From Streptomyces griseoincarnatus (GTDB lineage: Bacteria > Actinomycetota > Actinomycetes > Streptomycetales > Streptomycetaceae), in the NCBI GenBank assembly GCA_014649575.1, contig BMTH01000015.1, positions 1 to 64,000 on the forward strand: DNA of 64,000 bases. The letters are read 5' to 3'. The notes beneath the pieces were generated by a model. The model did no database searches, was not told where the DNA came from, and saw only the letters and a program-made list of their open reading frames with translations. Position numbers and translations under genes: made by a program. Below, piece after piece: positions 42,966 through 51,633 of the stretch. Numbering within the stretch: position 1 is the stretch's first letter; each line of letters opens with the position of its first letter.

Positions 42966-43955
42966 CTACGGCACGACCACGATCTTGCGGCCCACGCCCG
43001 CCGCGAACTGCTCCAGGGCCTGCGGGTACTGCTCCAGGGGAAGGCGGTCGCTGATGAAGACGTCCGGGTCGAGGACGCCGTTCGCGAACAGCTCCGCCGC
43101 GCGCTCGTAGCTGTGCAGGACGGCCATCGAGCCGGTGATGGTGATCTCCTGGTTGTAGATCCGGTACGGGTCGATCTCCACCCGGGTCGCGTAGTCGGCG
43201 ACGCCGAACTGGAGGAACGTGCCCGCCTTGGCGACCCGGCCGAGGCCGTCCTGGATCGCCGCCGCGTTGCCGGTCGCGTCGACGACCAGGTCCCATCCCT
43301 GCGGGCGGTCCAGCTCGTCCGGGGTGGCCGCGGACGCGGAGACCCCCAGCTTGCGGGCCGTCTCCAGGCGCGCCGGGTTCAGGTCGACCATGTCGACGCT
43401 CGCCGCGCCGGTCCGCTTGGCCAGCTCCAGCATCATCAGACCCATGGTCCCGGAGCCGTAGATCAGTACGTGCGCGCCGAGCCGGGACTGGAGTACGTCG
43501 TAGCCGCGCACCGCGCAGGACAGCGGCTCGACGAGGGCCGCGTCCTGGGTGCGGACGTGCTCGGGCAGCTTGACGCAGTTGGCCACCGGCGCGACCGCGT
43601 ACTGCGCGGCGCCGCCCGCCGTGGTGACGCCGATCGCCGCCCATCGCTCGCAGAGGTTGTTGTGGCCGGTACGGCAGTAGCGGCACTCGTAGCAGTACAG
43701 GGAGGGGTCGACGGCCACCTGGTCGCCGAGCGCCACCTCGGTGACCTGGGAGCCGACGCCGACCACCTCGCCGGCGAACTCGTGCCCCGGCACGATCGGC
43801 AGCTTGGGCGCGAACTCTCCCTGGAGGATGTGCAGATCGGTCCCGCACAGCCCGCACGCGGCGACCTCGACGACGACGTCCCTCGGGCCCGGCGTCGGGT
43901 CCGGGACCTCGGTGACGACGGCCCGGCCCACGGACTCGATGACGGCGGCCTTCAT
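42966..43955 (-). CDS. Zinc-dependent medium-chain dehydrogenase (sorbitol/polyol type)
   Basis: 329-aa MDR-family alcohol dehydrogenase. The catalytic zinc site is GLCGTDLHILQGEF with GHEFAGEV, and structural-zinc cysteines appear in CYECRYCRTGHNNLC. The Rossmann stretch VLIYGSGTMGLMMLELAKR is followed by VDLNPARLE, whose Asp suggests NAD+ preference. Its place behind an ABC importer and DeoR regulator points to a polyol or sugar oxidised after uptake. ATG 43955 overlaps the permease stop. Confidence 0.9.
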   Translation of the reverse strand: MKAAVIESVGRAVVTEVPDPTPGPRDVVVEVAACGLCGTDLHILQGEFAPKLPIVPGHEFAGEVVGVGSQVTEVALGDQVAVDPSLYCYECRYCRTGHNNLCERWAAIGVTTAGGAAQYAVAPVANCVKLPEHVRTQDAALVEPLSCAVRGYDVLQSRLGAHVLIYGSGTMGLMMLELAKRTGAASVDMVDLNPARLETARKLGVSASAATPDELDRPQGWDLVVDATGNAAAIQDGLGRVAKAGTFLQFGVADYATRVEIDPYRIYNQEITITGSMAVLHSYERAAELFANGVLDPDVFISDRLPLEQYPQALEQFAAGVGRKIVVVP

Positions 43956-44803
43956 TTCACGGCTCCCAACGACAGGCCCTGGACGAGTTTGTCCTGGGCG
44001 GCGAACCCCGCGGCGAGGACCGGCAGGGAGATGACGAGCGACGCGGCGCACACCTTCGCCAGGAACAGGCCCTGGCTGGTGATGAAGCCGGTCAGGAAGA
44101 CGGGGGCGGTCTCGGCGACCACGCCCGTCAGGACCCGGGCGAACAGCAGCTCGTTCCAGCTGAAGATGAAGCAGATCAGCGCCGTCGCCGCGATGCCCGG
44201 CAGGGCGATCGGGGCGACCACCCGGGCCAGCACCGTCGGCAGCCGGGCGCCGTCGATCTGGGCGGCCTCGATGACCGCGACCGGGATCTCGGAGAGGAAG
44301 GACTGCATCATCCACACCGCGATCGGCAGATTCATCGAGGTGTAGAGGATGACGAGCAGCCAGATGTTGTCGAGCATCCCGGCGTTCTTGGCGAACAGGT
44401 AGATCGGCAGCAGGCCGGCCACCACGGGCAGCATTTTGGTGGAGAGGAAGAAGAACAGGACGTCCGTCCACCTCTTCACCGGTCGGATGGACAGGGCGTA
44501 CGCGGCGGGCAGGGCCAGCACGAGGACCAGCAGGGTCGAGGTCACGGACGCGACCGTCGAGTTGATCAGCGCGGGCCAGGGGCTGGCGCCGCCGTCCGCG
44601 CCGAAGAACTCGCGGTAGCCGTCCAGGGTGAGGGGGGCGCCCCACGAGGGCGGGTTGGTGGCCGCGTCCGTCTCGGAGTGGAAGGACGTCAGCGCCATCC
44701 AGGCGATGGGCAGGAAGAACACGATGCCGGCCAGCCAGGCGACCAGGCCGAGACCCGCTCCGCCGCGGAACCGGCCGCGGGTGCGTACGGCGGTGCTGCT
44801 CAT
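43952..44803 (-). CDS. Sugar/polyol ABC permease (MalG type)
   Basis: 283-aa membrane subunit with six helices. The EAA loop IPVAVIEAAQIDGARLPTVLARVVAPIALPGI lies near residues 175-205, and the C-terminus AAQDKLVQGLSLGAVK matches the MalG family. NPPSWGAPLTLDGYREFF is the usual first outer loop. It overlaps its partner permease upstream and the dehydrogenase downstream by ATGA at both ends. Confidence 0.92.
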   Translation of the reverse strand: MSSTAVRTRGRFRGGAGLGLVAWLAGIVFFLPIAWMALTSFHSETDAATNPPSWGAPLTLDGYREFFGADGGASPWPALINSTVASVTSTLLVLVLALPAAYALSIRPVKRWTDVLFFFLSTKMLPVVAGLLPIYLFAKNAGMLDNIWLLVILYTSMNLPIAVWMMQSFLSEIPVAVIEAAQIDGARLPTVLARVVAPIALPGIAATALICFIFSWNELLFARVLTGVVAETAPVFLTGFITSQGLFLAKVCAASLVISLPVLAAGFAAQDKLVQGLSLGAVK

Positions 44804-45741
44804 GCGCGGGACACCTCCTCGCGGAACAGGGACGAGACCACGCGCAGGGCGAAGGTCGCGATGACGATGGAGCCGATGACGACCAGGACGCCGGCCGCCG
44901 AGGCGAGGCCGTTCTCGTGCGCCTGGTAGAAGGTCTGGTAGACGGTGTAGGGCAGGTTGGCGGTGCCGAGACCGCCGGACGTGAGGGTGAACACCGCGTC
45001 GAAGTTCTGCACGATGTAGATCGAGCCGAGCAGGGCGCCCAGTTCGAGGTAGCGGCGCAGGTGCGGCAGCGTGATGTGCACGAAGATCTGCCAGTCGCTC
45101 GCGCCGTCCACGCGGGCCGCCTCCAGCTGCTGCTGGTCCCGGCTCTGCAGCCCGGCCAGCAGGATGAGCATCATGAACGGCGTCCACTGCCACACCAGCG
45201 ACGCCTGCACGGCGAGCAGCGGGGTGCCGGAGATCCAGTCGGGCTGAGGGCCGCCGACGTAGTGCAGCAGGCCGTTGAGCAGGCCGTACTCCGGGTTGTA
45301 GAGGACGTGCTTCCAGAGCAGGGCGGCGGCGACCGGCACCACCAGGAACGGCGCGATGAGCAGGGTGCGCACGACGGCCCGCCCCCGGAACCTGCGGTCC
45401 AGCAGCAGCGCGAGCAGCAGTCCGATCACCAGGCTGGCCAGGACCACGCCCACGGTGAGCAGGACGGTCGTCCAGACGGACTTGCGCAGCGCCGGGTCGG
45501 TCAGCACCTCCTGGTAGTTGGCGAACCCGGCGAAGTGGCGGGCGTCGGGGTAGAGGGAGTTCCAGTCGAAGAAGGAGATCACCAGAGTCGCCACGAACGG
45601 CAGCTGGGTGACCACGATCATGAAGATCAGGGCGGGCAGCAGCGGGGCGCGGGTGGCCCAGGCGCGCAGCCGGGCGGAGGGCCGGCCCGGTGCGGCGGAC
45701 GTCTTCGGTGCGGCCGGAGGGGCCGTGGTCGTGGCGGTCAT
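44800..45741 (-). CDS. Sugar/polyol ABC permease (MalF type)
   Basis: 313-aa membrane subunit with an Ala/Pro-rich cytoplasmic N-terminus (about 30 residues) and six helices. The EAA loop reads QQLEAARVDGASDWQIFVHITLPHLRRYLELG. The outer loop between helices 3 and 4 (PEYGLLNGLLHYVGGPQPDWI) has the normal length, unlike the permease at 8972. ATG 45741 overlaps the binding-protein stop. Confidence 0.92.
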   Translation of the reverse strand: MTATTTAPPAAPKTSAAPGRPSARLRAWATRAPLLPALIFMIVVTQLPFVATLVISFFDWNSLYPDARHFAGFANYQEVLTDPALRKSVWTTVLLTVGVVLASLVIGLLLALLLDRRFRGRAVVRTLLIAPFLVVPVAAALLWKHVLYNPEYGLLNGLLHYVGGPQPDWISGTPLLAVQASLVWQWTPFMMLILLAGLQSRDQQQLEAARVDGASDWQIFVHITLPHLRRYLELGALLGSIYIVQNFDAVFTLTSGGLGTANLPYTVYQTFYQAHENGLASAAGVLVVIGSIVIATFALRVVSSLFREEVSRA

Positions 45742-47108
45742 CGTCCCTCGTACTCCTCGGCGATCTCTTCTGCGAGCTGCTGGGACTTCCTCAGGGCCGT
45801 CTCGACGGACTGGCGTCCGGCGATGGCCGCGCTGATCTCCTGGGAGACCTTGGTGCCGAGATCGGTGAACTCCGGGATGCCGACGAACTGGATGCCGGGC
45901 GCCGGACGGGGCTGGACGCCGGGGTCGTCGGGGCGGGCCTGCTCGATGGCCCGCTTGGTCATCTCCTGGAAGGCGGAGGCCTCCGCCCGGTAGTCGGGGT
46001 TGGCGTAGGTGGAGGCGCGCTTGCCCGCGGGGATGTTGGACCAGCCGATCTGCTCGCCGGCCAGTTGCTCGTACTCCTTGCTGGACGCCCAGGAGACGAA
46101 CTTCCAGGCGTTGTCCGGGTTGCGGGAGGCGTTCTGGATGCCCCACGCCCACGTGTAGAGCCATCCCGACGACTCCGTCTTCTCGACCGGCGCCGGCGCG
46201 TAGCCGATCTTCCCCGCGACGGGGGAGCCGTCGGCCTCCAGGGAGCCGGCCGCGGACGTGGCGTCGTACCACATGGCGACCTTGCCCTGGGTGAGGTTGT
46301 TCAGGCACTCGGCGAAGCCGGCCTGGGGCGCGCCGGACTCGCCGTGCTCCCGCACCAGGTCCACGTAGAAGTTGACGGCCTCCTTCCACTCGGGGGAGTC
46401 GAGCCGCGCCTTCCAGTCCTCGTCGAACCAGGTGCCGCCGAAGGTGTTGACCACCGTGGTGAGCGGCGCCATGACCTCGCCCCAGCCGGGCAGTCCGCGC
46501 AGGCAGATGCCCTTCATGCCGGGCCGGGCGCCGTCCGCCTTCGCCGCGAGGTCGGCCACCTGCTGCCAGGTGGGCCGCTCGGGCATCGTCAGGCCCTTCT
46601 CCGCGAAGACGTCCTTGCGGTACATCAGGAACGACGACTCGCCGTAGAACGGCTGGCCGTACAGCTTGCCGTCCTCGCCGGTGAGGGACTGCCGCATCGG
46701 CTCGAGGATGTCCTGCTGGTCGTACGCCCTGTCCTCGGCGACGTAGGAGTCCATCTCCTTCAGCCAGCCGTTCTTGGCGTAGATGGGTATCTCGTAGTTG
46801 GACAGGGTGGCCACGTCGTACTGGCCGGCCTGGTTGGCGAAGTCCTGGCTGATCTTGTCGCGGACGTCGTTCTCCGGCAGCACGGTGAAGTTCACCTTGA
46901 TGCCGGTCTCCTGGGTGAAGTGGGCGGCGGTCAGCTTCTGCAACTCGACCATCTGCGAGTTGTTCACCATCAGGACGTTGATGGCGTCGCCGCCGGATCC
47001 GGCCCCGCCCGCTCCGACCCAGCAGCCGGAGAGCAGCGGGGCGATCAGCGTCCCTGCGGCGGCCGTGGCGAGTACGCCTCGTGGCCTCCGTCGGCTCTGG
47101 GTTCGCAT
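45738..47108 (-). CDS. Sugar/polyol-binding lipoprotein of ABC importer
   Basis: 456-aa type 1 binding protein. The twin-arginine-like start RTQSRRRPRGVLATAAAG is followed by lipobox LLSGC. Mature motifs are EIPIYAKNGWLKEMD, GKLYGQPFYGESSFLMYRKD and LNNLTQGKVAMWYDAT. ATG 47108 is chosen because GGAG lies seven bases upstream; an upstream ATG at 47147 has none. It is the first structural gene after the DeoR regulator, with a 103-base gap that has a TATACG hexamer as a possible internal promoter. Confidence 0.92.
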   Translation of the reverse strand: MRTQSRRRPRGVLATAAAGTLIAPLLSGCWVGAGGAGSGGDAINVLMVNNSQMVELQKLTAAHFTQETGIKVNFTVLPENDVRDKISQDFANQAGQYDVATLSNYEIPIYAKNGWLKEMDSYVAEDRAYDQQDILEPMRQSLTGEDGKLYGQPFYGESSFLMYRKDVFAEKGLTMPERPTWQQVADLAAKADGARPGMKGICLRGLPGWGEVMAPLTTVVNTFGGTWFDEDWKARLDSPEWKEAVNFYVDLVREHGESGAPQAGFAECLNNLTQGKVAMWYDATSAAGSLEADGSPVAGKIGYAPAPVEKTESSGWLYTWAWGIQNASRNPDNAWKFVSWASSKEYEQLAGEQIGWSNIPAGKRASTYANPDYRAEASAFQEMTKRAIEQARPDDPGVQPRPAPGIQFVGIPEFTDLGTKVSQEISAAIAGRQSVETALRKSQQLAEEIAEEYEGR

Positions 47109-47211
47109 GGATCGCTCCTGGACGTATAGGGAGACATCGGGCGTCACCTGGCATGGCTCGGCCCCGTGGGGACGTGGAAACGGTGTGCGGTTCTGTGCGT
47201 GGGGCCGCCCG

Positions 47212-47979
47212 TCAGACCCTGATGACCTGCGGTCCGAGCAGGGAGTAGCGGTGGGCCTCGGAGGCCGGCAGCAGGGTGCTCGTCACGATCGCCTCCAGTG
47301 CGCCGACCTCGGCGAACCGGCAGAAGCTGACCGCTCCGAACTTGGTGTGGACCCCCGCGAACACCACGCGGCGGGCGGCCCGCACCGCCTGCGCCTTGAC
47401 CTCGCTGACCGCCGGGTCGGGCGTGGTCAGGCCGTGTTCGCGGGAGATCCCGTTGGCGCCGATGAACGCCAGGTCGATGACGAAGCCGGAGAGCATCTTC
47501 GTCGTCCAGTGGTCCACGGTGGCGAGCGTCCCGGAGCGGACGCGGCCGCCGAGCAGCAGGACGGACGCGTTGTCGCTCTGCGCGAGAGCGCCCGCGACCG
47601 GCAGGGAGGCGGTGACCACGGTGAGCGGCCGGTCGGGCAGGGCCTCGGCGATGAGCTGCGGGGTGAAGCCCTCGTCGACGAAGACCGTCTCGGCGTCCCC
47701 GAGCAGCTCCGCCGCGGCGGCCGCGACCCTGCGCTTCTCGGGGACGTGGCTGGTGGCGCGGAAGGCGAGCGTCGTCTCGAAGCCGGCGCTCTCGACGGGG
47801 TAGGCGCCACCGTGGGTACGGCGGACCAGGCCGTGGTCCTCCAGGGCGCGGAGGTCGCGGCGGACGGTCTCCTTGGCCACGCCCAGCTCGGCGGCGAGCG
47901 CGGTCACGTCGACCGAGCCGGTGGCTCGGGCCACCCGCACGATCTCGCGTTGACGCTCTTCGGCCGAACTGGTGGCCAT
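47212..47979 (-). CDS. DeoR-family sugar-operon regulator
   Basis: 255-aa repressor with an N-terminal DeoR HTH: RQREIVRVARATGSVDVTALAAELGVAKETVRRDLRALEDHGLVRRTHGG at residues ~9-58. The C-terminal sugar-phosphate-binding domain has TVFVDEGFTPQLIAEAL, TVVTASLPVAGAL, LGGRVRSGT and the DLAFIGANGIS stretch. ATG 47979 with GAGG upstream. It likely controls the importer and dehydrogenase in the same direction downstream. Confidence 0.92.
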   Translation of the reverse strand: MATSSAEERQREIVRVARATGSVDVTALAAELGVAKETVRRDLRALEDHGLVRRTHGGAYPVESAGFETTLAFRATSHVPEKRRVAAAAAELLGDAETVFVDEGFTPQLIAEALPDRPLTVVTASLPVAGALAQSDNASVLLLGGRVRSGTLATVDHWTTKMLSGFVIDLAFIGANGISREHGLTTPDPAVSEVKAQAVRAARRVVFAGVHTKFGAVSFCRFAEVGALEAIVTSTLLPASEAHRYSLLGPQVIRV

Positions 47980-48469
47980 GGCCGGACCTCTTCTCCGCTC
48001 GTTTGCCCGTTCGGGCCTCTGCAGGAAGTTGTACAGCCGGGGACGGGGTGCTGACCAGGTCTGTTGCGGGTTTGTTGGTGCCCGGTTGTGCCCGGATGGA
48101 CGGGCGGGTGCCCGGCTCGGACCTGGGCGGGGGGTGGGAGCGGGCAGGGCGGGCGCCCGCTTCTGGTGTCGGTGGCGCCCGTTTCCCGCCCGTGGGCCGG
48201 GGTGGGGGTGCGTTTCAGGCCGCGGCGGGTGGGGCGACTTACGGCGAGGCGCCCTCGCGAAGGTGCCGCCTGTGCCCACCCTTCCCCATCACCCCACGGG
48301 GCACGACTGCCCGCAGGCGGCGGAGGCCGGGGTGCGCCCCTTCAGGGGCGCGGGGAACTGCGTGATGGGCCCGCGACGGGCCGCAGTCGGCGGACGGCGG
48401 GTCCTGGCGGGTGGGGTGCCGTCAGGCTCAGGGGCGCGGGGAACTGCGCAGGTGGCGTACGGAGGCCCG
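47980..48469. repeat. 490-bp non-coding gap with Streptomyces repeats
   Basis: It holds two copies of CAGGGGCGCGGGGAACTGCG (48343-48362 and 48429-48448), an element I recognise as very common between Streptomyces genes. The first is part of a GCGCCCC-TTCA-GGGGCGC hairpin (48334-48351). No gene is supported. The DeoR promoter must lie in the first 100 bases, but I cannot define it. Confidence 0.7.
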
Positions 48470-49279
48470 TCAGTGGGGCCAGATCGGGGGGTTCGTCACG
48501 AAGTGACCTCCCAGGTGCGCGTGGGACGGGTCCGACGACGACAGCTCACCCTGTTCCGCGATCAGCTTCTCCGCGAACACCTCGGAGTCGTCCCGCGGCT
48601 CGTACCCCAGCGCCCGCGCGGACCGAAGGTCCCACCACAGCCGCGTGTTCGCGGAGGAGCCGTACACCACCGTGTGCCCCACCCCCTCCGCCGTCAGCGC
48701 CGCATGGAACAACCGCGCCCCGTCCGCCGGGCTCATCCACACCGACAGCATCCGCACACTCGTCGGCTCCGGGAAGCAGGACCCGATCCGCACGGACACC
48801 GTCTCCACCCCGTGCTTGTCCCAGTACAACTGCGCCAGGTCCTCGCCGAAGCACTTGGACAGCCCGTAGAACGTGTCCGGCCGGCGCGGGGTGTCCACGG
48901 GGATCAGCGGGTCGTCGCCCTGCGGCCGTGGGGTGTAGCCGACGGCGTGGTTGGAGGACGCGAACACCATCCGGCGTACGCCTTCCTCACGCGCGGCCTC
49001 GTAGAGGTTGTACGTCCCCTCGATGTTCGCCTTGAGGATCTTGTCGAAGGACGCCTCCAGCGAGATGCCCGCCAGGTGCACGACCGCGTCGACACCCCGC
49101 ACCGCCTCCCGCACGGCGTCCCGGTCGGCCAGGTCGCCGACGACCGCGTCGGGCTCCCCGTCGACCGGCCGCATGTCGAACAGCCGCAGGGTGTACCCGT
49201 ACTGCGGAAGCAGCTCCCGCATCAGCGTGCCGAGACCGCCGGCGGCGCCGGTGAGCAGGACGGTGCGGGGAGCGGGCAT
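48470..49279 (-). CDS. udh: Uronate dehydrogenase
   Basis: NAD-dependent short-chain/extended-type oxidoreductase of 269 aa that oxidises galacturonate or glucuronate to the aldaro-lactone. TGAAGGLGTLMRELL is the nucleotide motif. GVDAVVHLAGISLEASFDKILKANIEGTYNLYEAAR, FASSNHAVGY, and the catalytic YGLSK with ETVSVRIGSCFPEP all follow the Pseudomonas/Agrobacterium Udh pattern closely, as does VGHTVVYGSSANTRLWWD. It is divergent from kdgD, the enzyme two steps later in the oxidative uronate route. Confidence 0.88.
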   Translation of the reverse strand: MPAPRTVLLTGAAGGLGTLMRELLPQYGYTLRLFDMRPVDGEPDAVVGDLADRDAVREAVRGVDAVVHLAGISLEASFDKILKANIEGTYNLYEAAREEGVRRMVFASSNHAVGYTPRPQGDDPLIPVDTPRRPDTFYGLSKCFGEDLAQLYWDKHGVETVSVRIGSCFPEPTSVRMLSVWMSPADGARLFHAALTAEGVGHTVVYGSSANTRLWWDLRSARALGYEPRDDSEVFAEKLIAEQGELSSSDPSHAHLGGHFVTNPPIWPH

Positions 49280-49343
49280 CTGCGGGTCTCCTTGCGGCGC
49301 CGGCCGGGAACAGACGGAACGAACGTGCAGGTGGACGCACGTC

Positions 49344-49389
49344 GTTCATGTGCGTGGACACGCTAAGGAGCTCGGACGCGGCACGTCAA
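49344..49389 (-). promoter_or_regulatory. udh promoter with GTTCA-N6-TGGAC operator
   Basis: On the minus strand TTGACG (49384-49389), an 18-base spacer and TAGCGT (49360-49365) form a promoter. Directly downstream lies GTTCA-TGTGCG-TGGAC (49344-49359, read on the plus strand), an imperfect palindrome with one mismatch. The same operator pattern occurs in the kdgD promoter. Confidence 0.7.
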
Positions 49390-49436
49390 GTACCCCCACC
49401 TCGCCCCTCCCGCGTCAGCCACGCGCAGCGATCCGC

Positions 49437-49507
49437 TTGACCCGCCTCCCCGCCCCGCCTTAGCGTGGCCTTGTTCAGAAATATGGACGACAATCAAGAA
49501 TATGGAC
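49437..49507 (+). promoter_or_regulatory. kdgD promoter with matching operator
   Basis: TTGACC (49437-49442), an 18-base spacer and TAGCGT (49461-49466) mirror the udh promoter. GTTCA-GAAATA-TGGAC (49473-49488) covers the expected transcription start. A second GAATATGGAC copy at 49498-49507 repeats the right half about 20 bases on. IclR- or GntR-type control is possible; no regulator gene adjoins. Confidence 0.7.
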
Positions 49508-49525
49508 CACGACCAGGGAGAGCTT

Positions 49526-50467
49526 GTGACGTCAGCCCCTCTCGCCGCGCGACTCAGTATCCCCAGCGGGCCGCTGTTCTTCCCGGTCACCGCCTACGGA
49601 CCCGACGGCGCCGTCGACCTCGACGCGTACCGGCTCCATGTGCGGCGCGGGGTCGAGGCCGGGGCCGCCGCCGTCTTCGCCTGCTGCGGCACGGGCGAGT
49701 TCCACGCGCTGACGCCCGAGGAGTTCGAGACCTGCGTGCGCGCGGCGGTGGAGGCCACCGAGGGGCGCGTCCCGGTCGTCGCCGGCGCCGGCTACGGCAC
49801 CGCCCTCGCCGTCCGCTACGCCCGCCTCGCCGAGGACGCCGGCGCCGACGGCCTGCTCGCCATGCCGCCGTACCTGGTCAAGGCCGGGCAGGAGGGGCTG
49901 CTGCGCCACTACCGCGAGCTGGCCGCCGCGACCTTGCTGCCCGTGATCGTCTACCAGCGGGACAACGCCGTCCTCACCCCCGCCACCGTCGTCGAACTCG
50001 CCCGCACCGAAGGGATCGTGGGCCTCAAGGACGGCTACGGCGACCTCGACCTGATGCAGCGCACGGTCAGCGCCGTGCGCTCCGCCGGCGTCGAGGACTT
50101 CCTGTACTTCAACGGGCTGCCCACCGCCGAGCTGACCCAGCCCGCCTACCGCGGTCTCGGCGTCACCCTGTACTCGTCGGCGGTGTTCTGCTTCGTGCCG
50201 GAGATCGCCCTCGCCTGCCACACCGCCCTGCGCACCGGCGACGAGGCGACCGTGCGCCGCCTGGTCGACGGCTTCTACCGGCCGTTCGTCGACCTGCGCG
50301 ACAAGGGCCAGGGGTACGCCGTCTCGCTGGTCAAGGCGGGCGTGCGGCTGCGCGGGCTGGACGTGGGGGAGGTCCGGCCCCCGCTGCACGAGCCGGCCGG
50401 GGATCATCTCAAGCAGCTCGCTCAGCTGATCGAGCGGGGACAGGCGCTGCTCGAGGAGGGCATGTGA
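49526..50467 (+). CDS. kdgD: 5-dehydro-4-deoxyglucarate dehydratase (KDG dehydratase)
   Basis: DHDPS-family enzyme of 313 aa that dehydrates and decarboxylates 5-keto-4-deoxyglucarate to 2-oxoglutarate semialdehyde. Subfamily marks are GPLFFPVTAYGPDG at the start, FACCGTGEFHALTPEE, LLPVIVYQRDNA with the catalytic Tyr, and IVGLKDGYGDLD with Schiff-base Lys168. GTG 49526 is chosen because AGGGAG lies five bases upstream; ATG 49502 would add eight residues. The next gene overlaps by GTGA. Confidence 0.88.
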   Translation: MTSAPLAARLSIPSGPLFFPVTAYGPDGAVDLDAYRLHVRRGVEAGAAAVFACCGTGEFHALTPEEFETCVRAAVEATEGRVPVVAGAGYGTALAVRYARLAEDAGADGLLAMPPYLVKAGQEGLLRHYRELAAATLLPVIVYQRDNAVLTPATVVELARTEGIVGLKDGYGDLDLMQRTVSAVRSAGVEDFLYFNGLPTAELTQPAYRGLGVTLYSSAVFCFVPEIALACHTALRTGDEATVRRLVDGFYRPFVDLRDKGQGYAVSLVKAGVRLRGLDVGEVRPPLHEPAGDHLKQLAQLIERGQALLEEGM

Positions 50468-51633
50468 AGGCATCGGCGTTCGTCTACCCCTGGGACGTCA
50501 ACGGGGACCCGGGGGCCCCCGCGCGCCTCGCGGAGCTGGGCACGGCACAGGTGACCCTCGCCTCGGCCTACCACTCCACCCGCGCGCTGACCCCCCGCCA
50601 TCCCCGGCACCGCGTGGTCACCGCCGAGTACGCGGCCGTGCTGTACCCGCCCGACGCCTCCCGCTGGTCCGGCCGCGCACCGCGCCCCCACCCGGCGGGC
50701 GACTGGGCGCCGGGGGACGCCTTCGGGGAGGCCGCGTCCGCGCTCACGGACGCGGGTCTCGAGGTGCACACCTGGGTGGTGCTCGCCCACAACTCCCGCC
50801 TGGGCGCGGAGCATCCGGACACCTCCGTGGTCAACGCCTACGGCGACCGCTATCCATGGGCGCCGTGCATCGCCCAGCCGGACACCCGTGCCTACCTGAC
50901 GGACCTCGCCGCCGAGGCGGCCGTGCGCCCCGGCGCCCACGGCACCGAACTGGAGTCGCTCGGCTGGTACGGCCTGGCGCATCTGCACGCCCACGACAAG
51001 ACCGCCGGGATCCCGCTCGGGGACGCCGGGCAGTACCTGATGTCCCTGTGCTTCTGCCCCGCGTGCCGGGAGGGCTACGGCGTGGCGGGGCTGGACGCGG
51101 ACGCGCTCGCCGCGGCCGTACGGGACGCGCTGGACCCGGTGTGGCGCGGGGAGGCGCCGTCCGGGGGCGGCTGGGCGGGCGTCGAGAAGCTGCTCGGCGA
51201 CACCCGGGCGGACGCCACGCGCGCGTGGCGCGACCGCACGGCCCGCACCCTCCAGGAACAGGCCGTCACCGCCGTGCGCCGGGCCGCTCCCGACGGGTTC
51301 CAGGTGCTGCTGCACGCCGACCCGGTGTCCTACCACTGCGGCGCCAACGCCGGCGTCGACCCCGCGCACATCCTCTCCGTCGCCGACGGCGTGGTCGTCC
51401 CCTGCACCGGCGACCCCGGCCCGGTCACCCCGTTCGCCCGCGAGGGCCGGGAAGGCGCCGTGCTCGCCGCCAACTTCACCGTCGTCTCCGGCATGGGCGG
51501 CAGCCCCGGCACCCTCGCGGCCGACGCGGACGGGGCGCGAAGCCTGGGCGCGACCGAACTGCGGCTCTATCACGCGGGACTGGCGTCGGACGCGGACCTC
51601 GCCGCCGTACGGTCGGCGCTGGCCGGCCTCTGA
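50464..51633 (+). CDS. Hypothetical protein coupled to kdgD, TIM-barrel glycosidase-like
   Basis: 389-aa soluble protein I cannot assign. It begins ASAFVYPWDVNGDPGAPARLAELG and continues with TQVTLASAYHSTRAL-like and HTWVVLAHNSRLG segments. The strand/helix alternation, and the Cys-pair motif LCFCPACREGYG (residues about 197-208), are seen in uncharacterised glycoside-hydrolase-like barrels. There is no signal peptide. The GTG overlaps the kdgD stop, so it is made with that enzyme and probably serves the same uronate route. The 3' end overlaps the converging MFS gene by 64 bp. Confidence 0.7.
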   Translation: MKASAFVYPWDVNGDPGAPARLAELGTAQVTLASAYHSTRALTPRHPRHRVVTAEYAAVLYPPDASRWSGRAPRPHPAGDWAPGDAFGEAASALTDAGLEVHTWVVLAHNSRLGAEHPDTSVVNAYGDRYPWAPCIAQPDTRAYLTDLAAEAAVRPGAHGTELESLGWYGLAHLHAHDKTAGIPLGDAGQYLMSLCFCPACREGYGVAGLDADALAAAVRDALDPVWRGEAPSGGGWAGVEKLLGDTRADATRAWRDRTARTLQEQAVTAVRRAAPDGFQVLLHADPVSYHCGANAGVDPAHILSVADGVVVPCTGDPGPVTPFAREGREGAVLAANFTVVSGMGGSPGTLAADADGARSLGATELRLYHAGLASDADLAAVRSALAGL

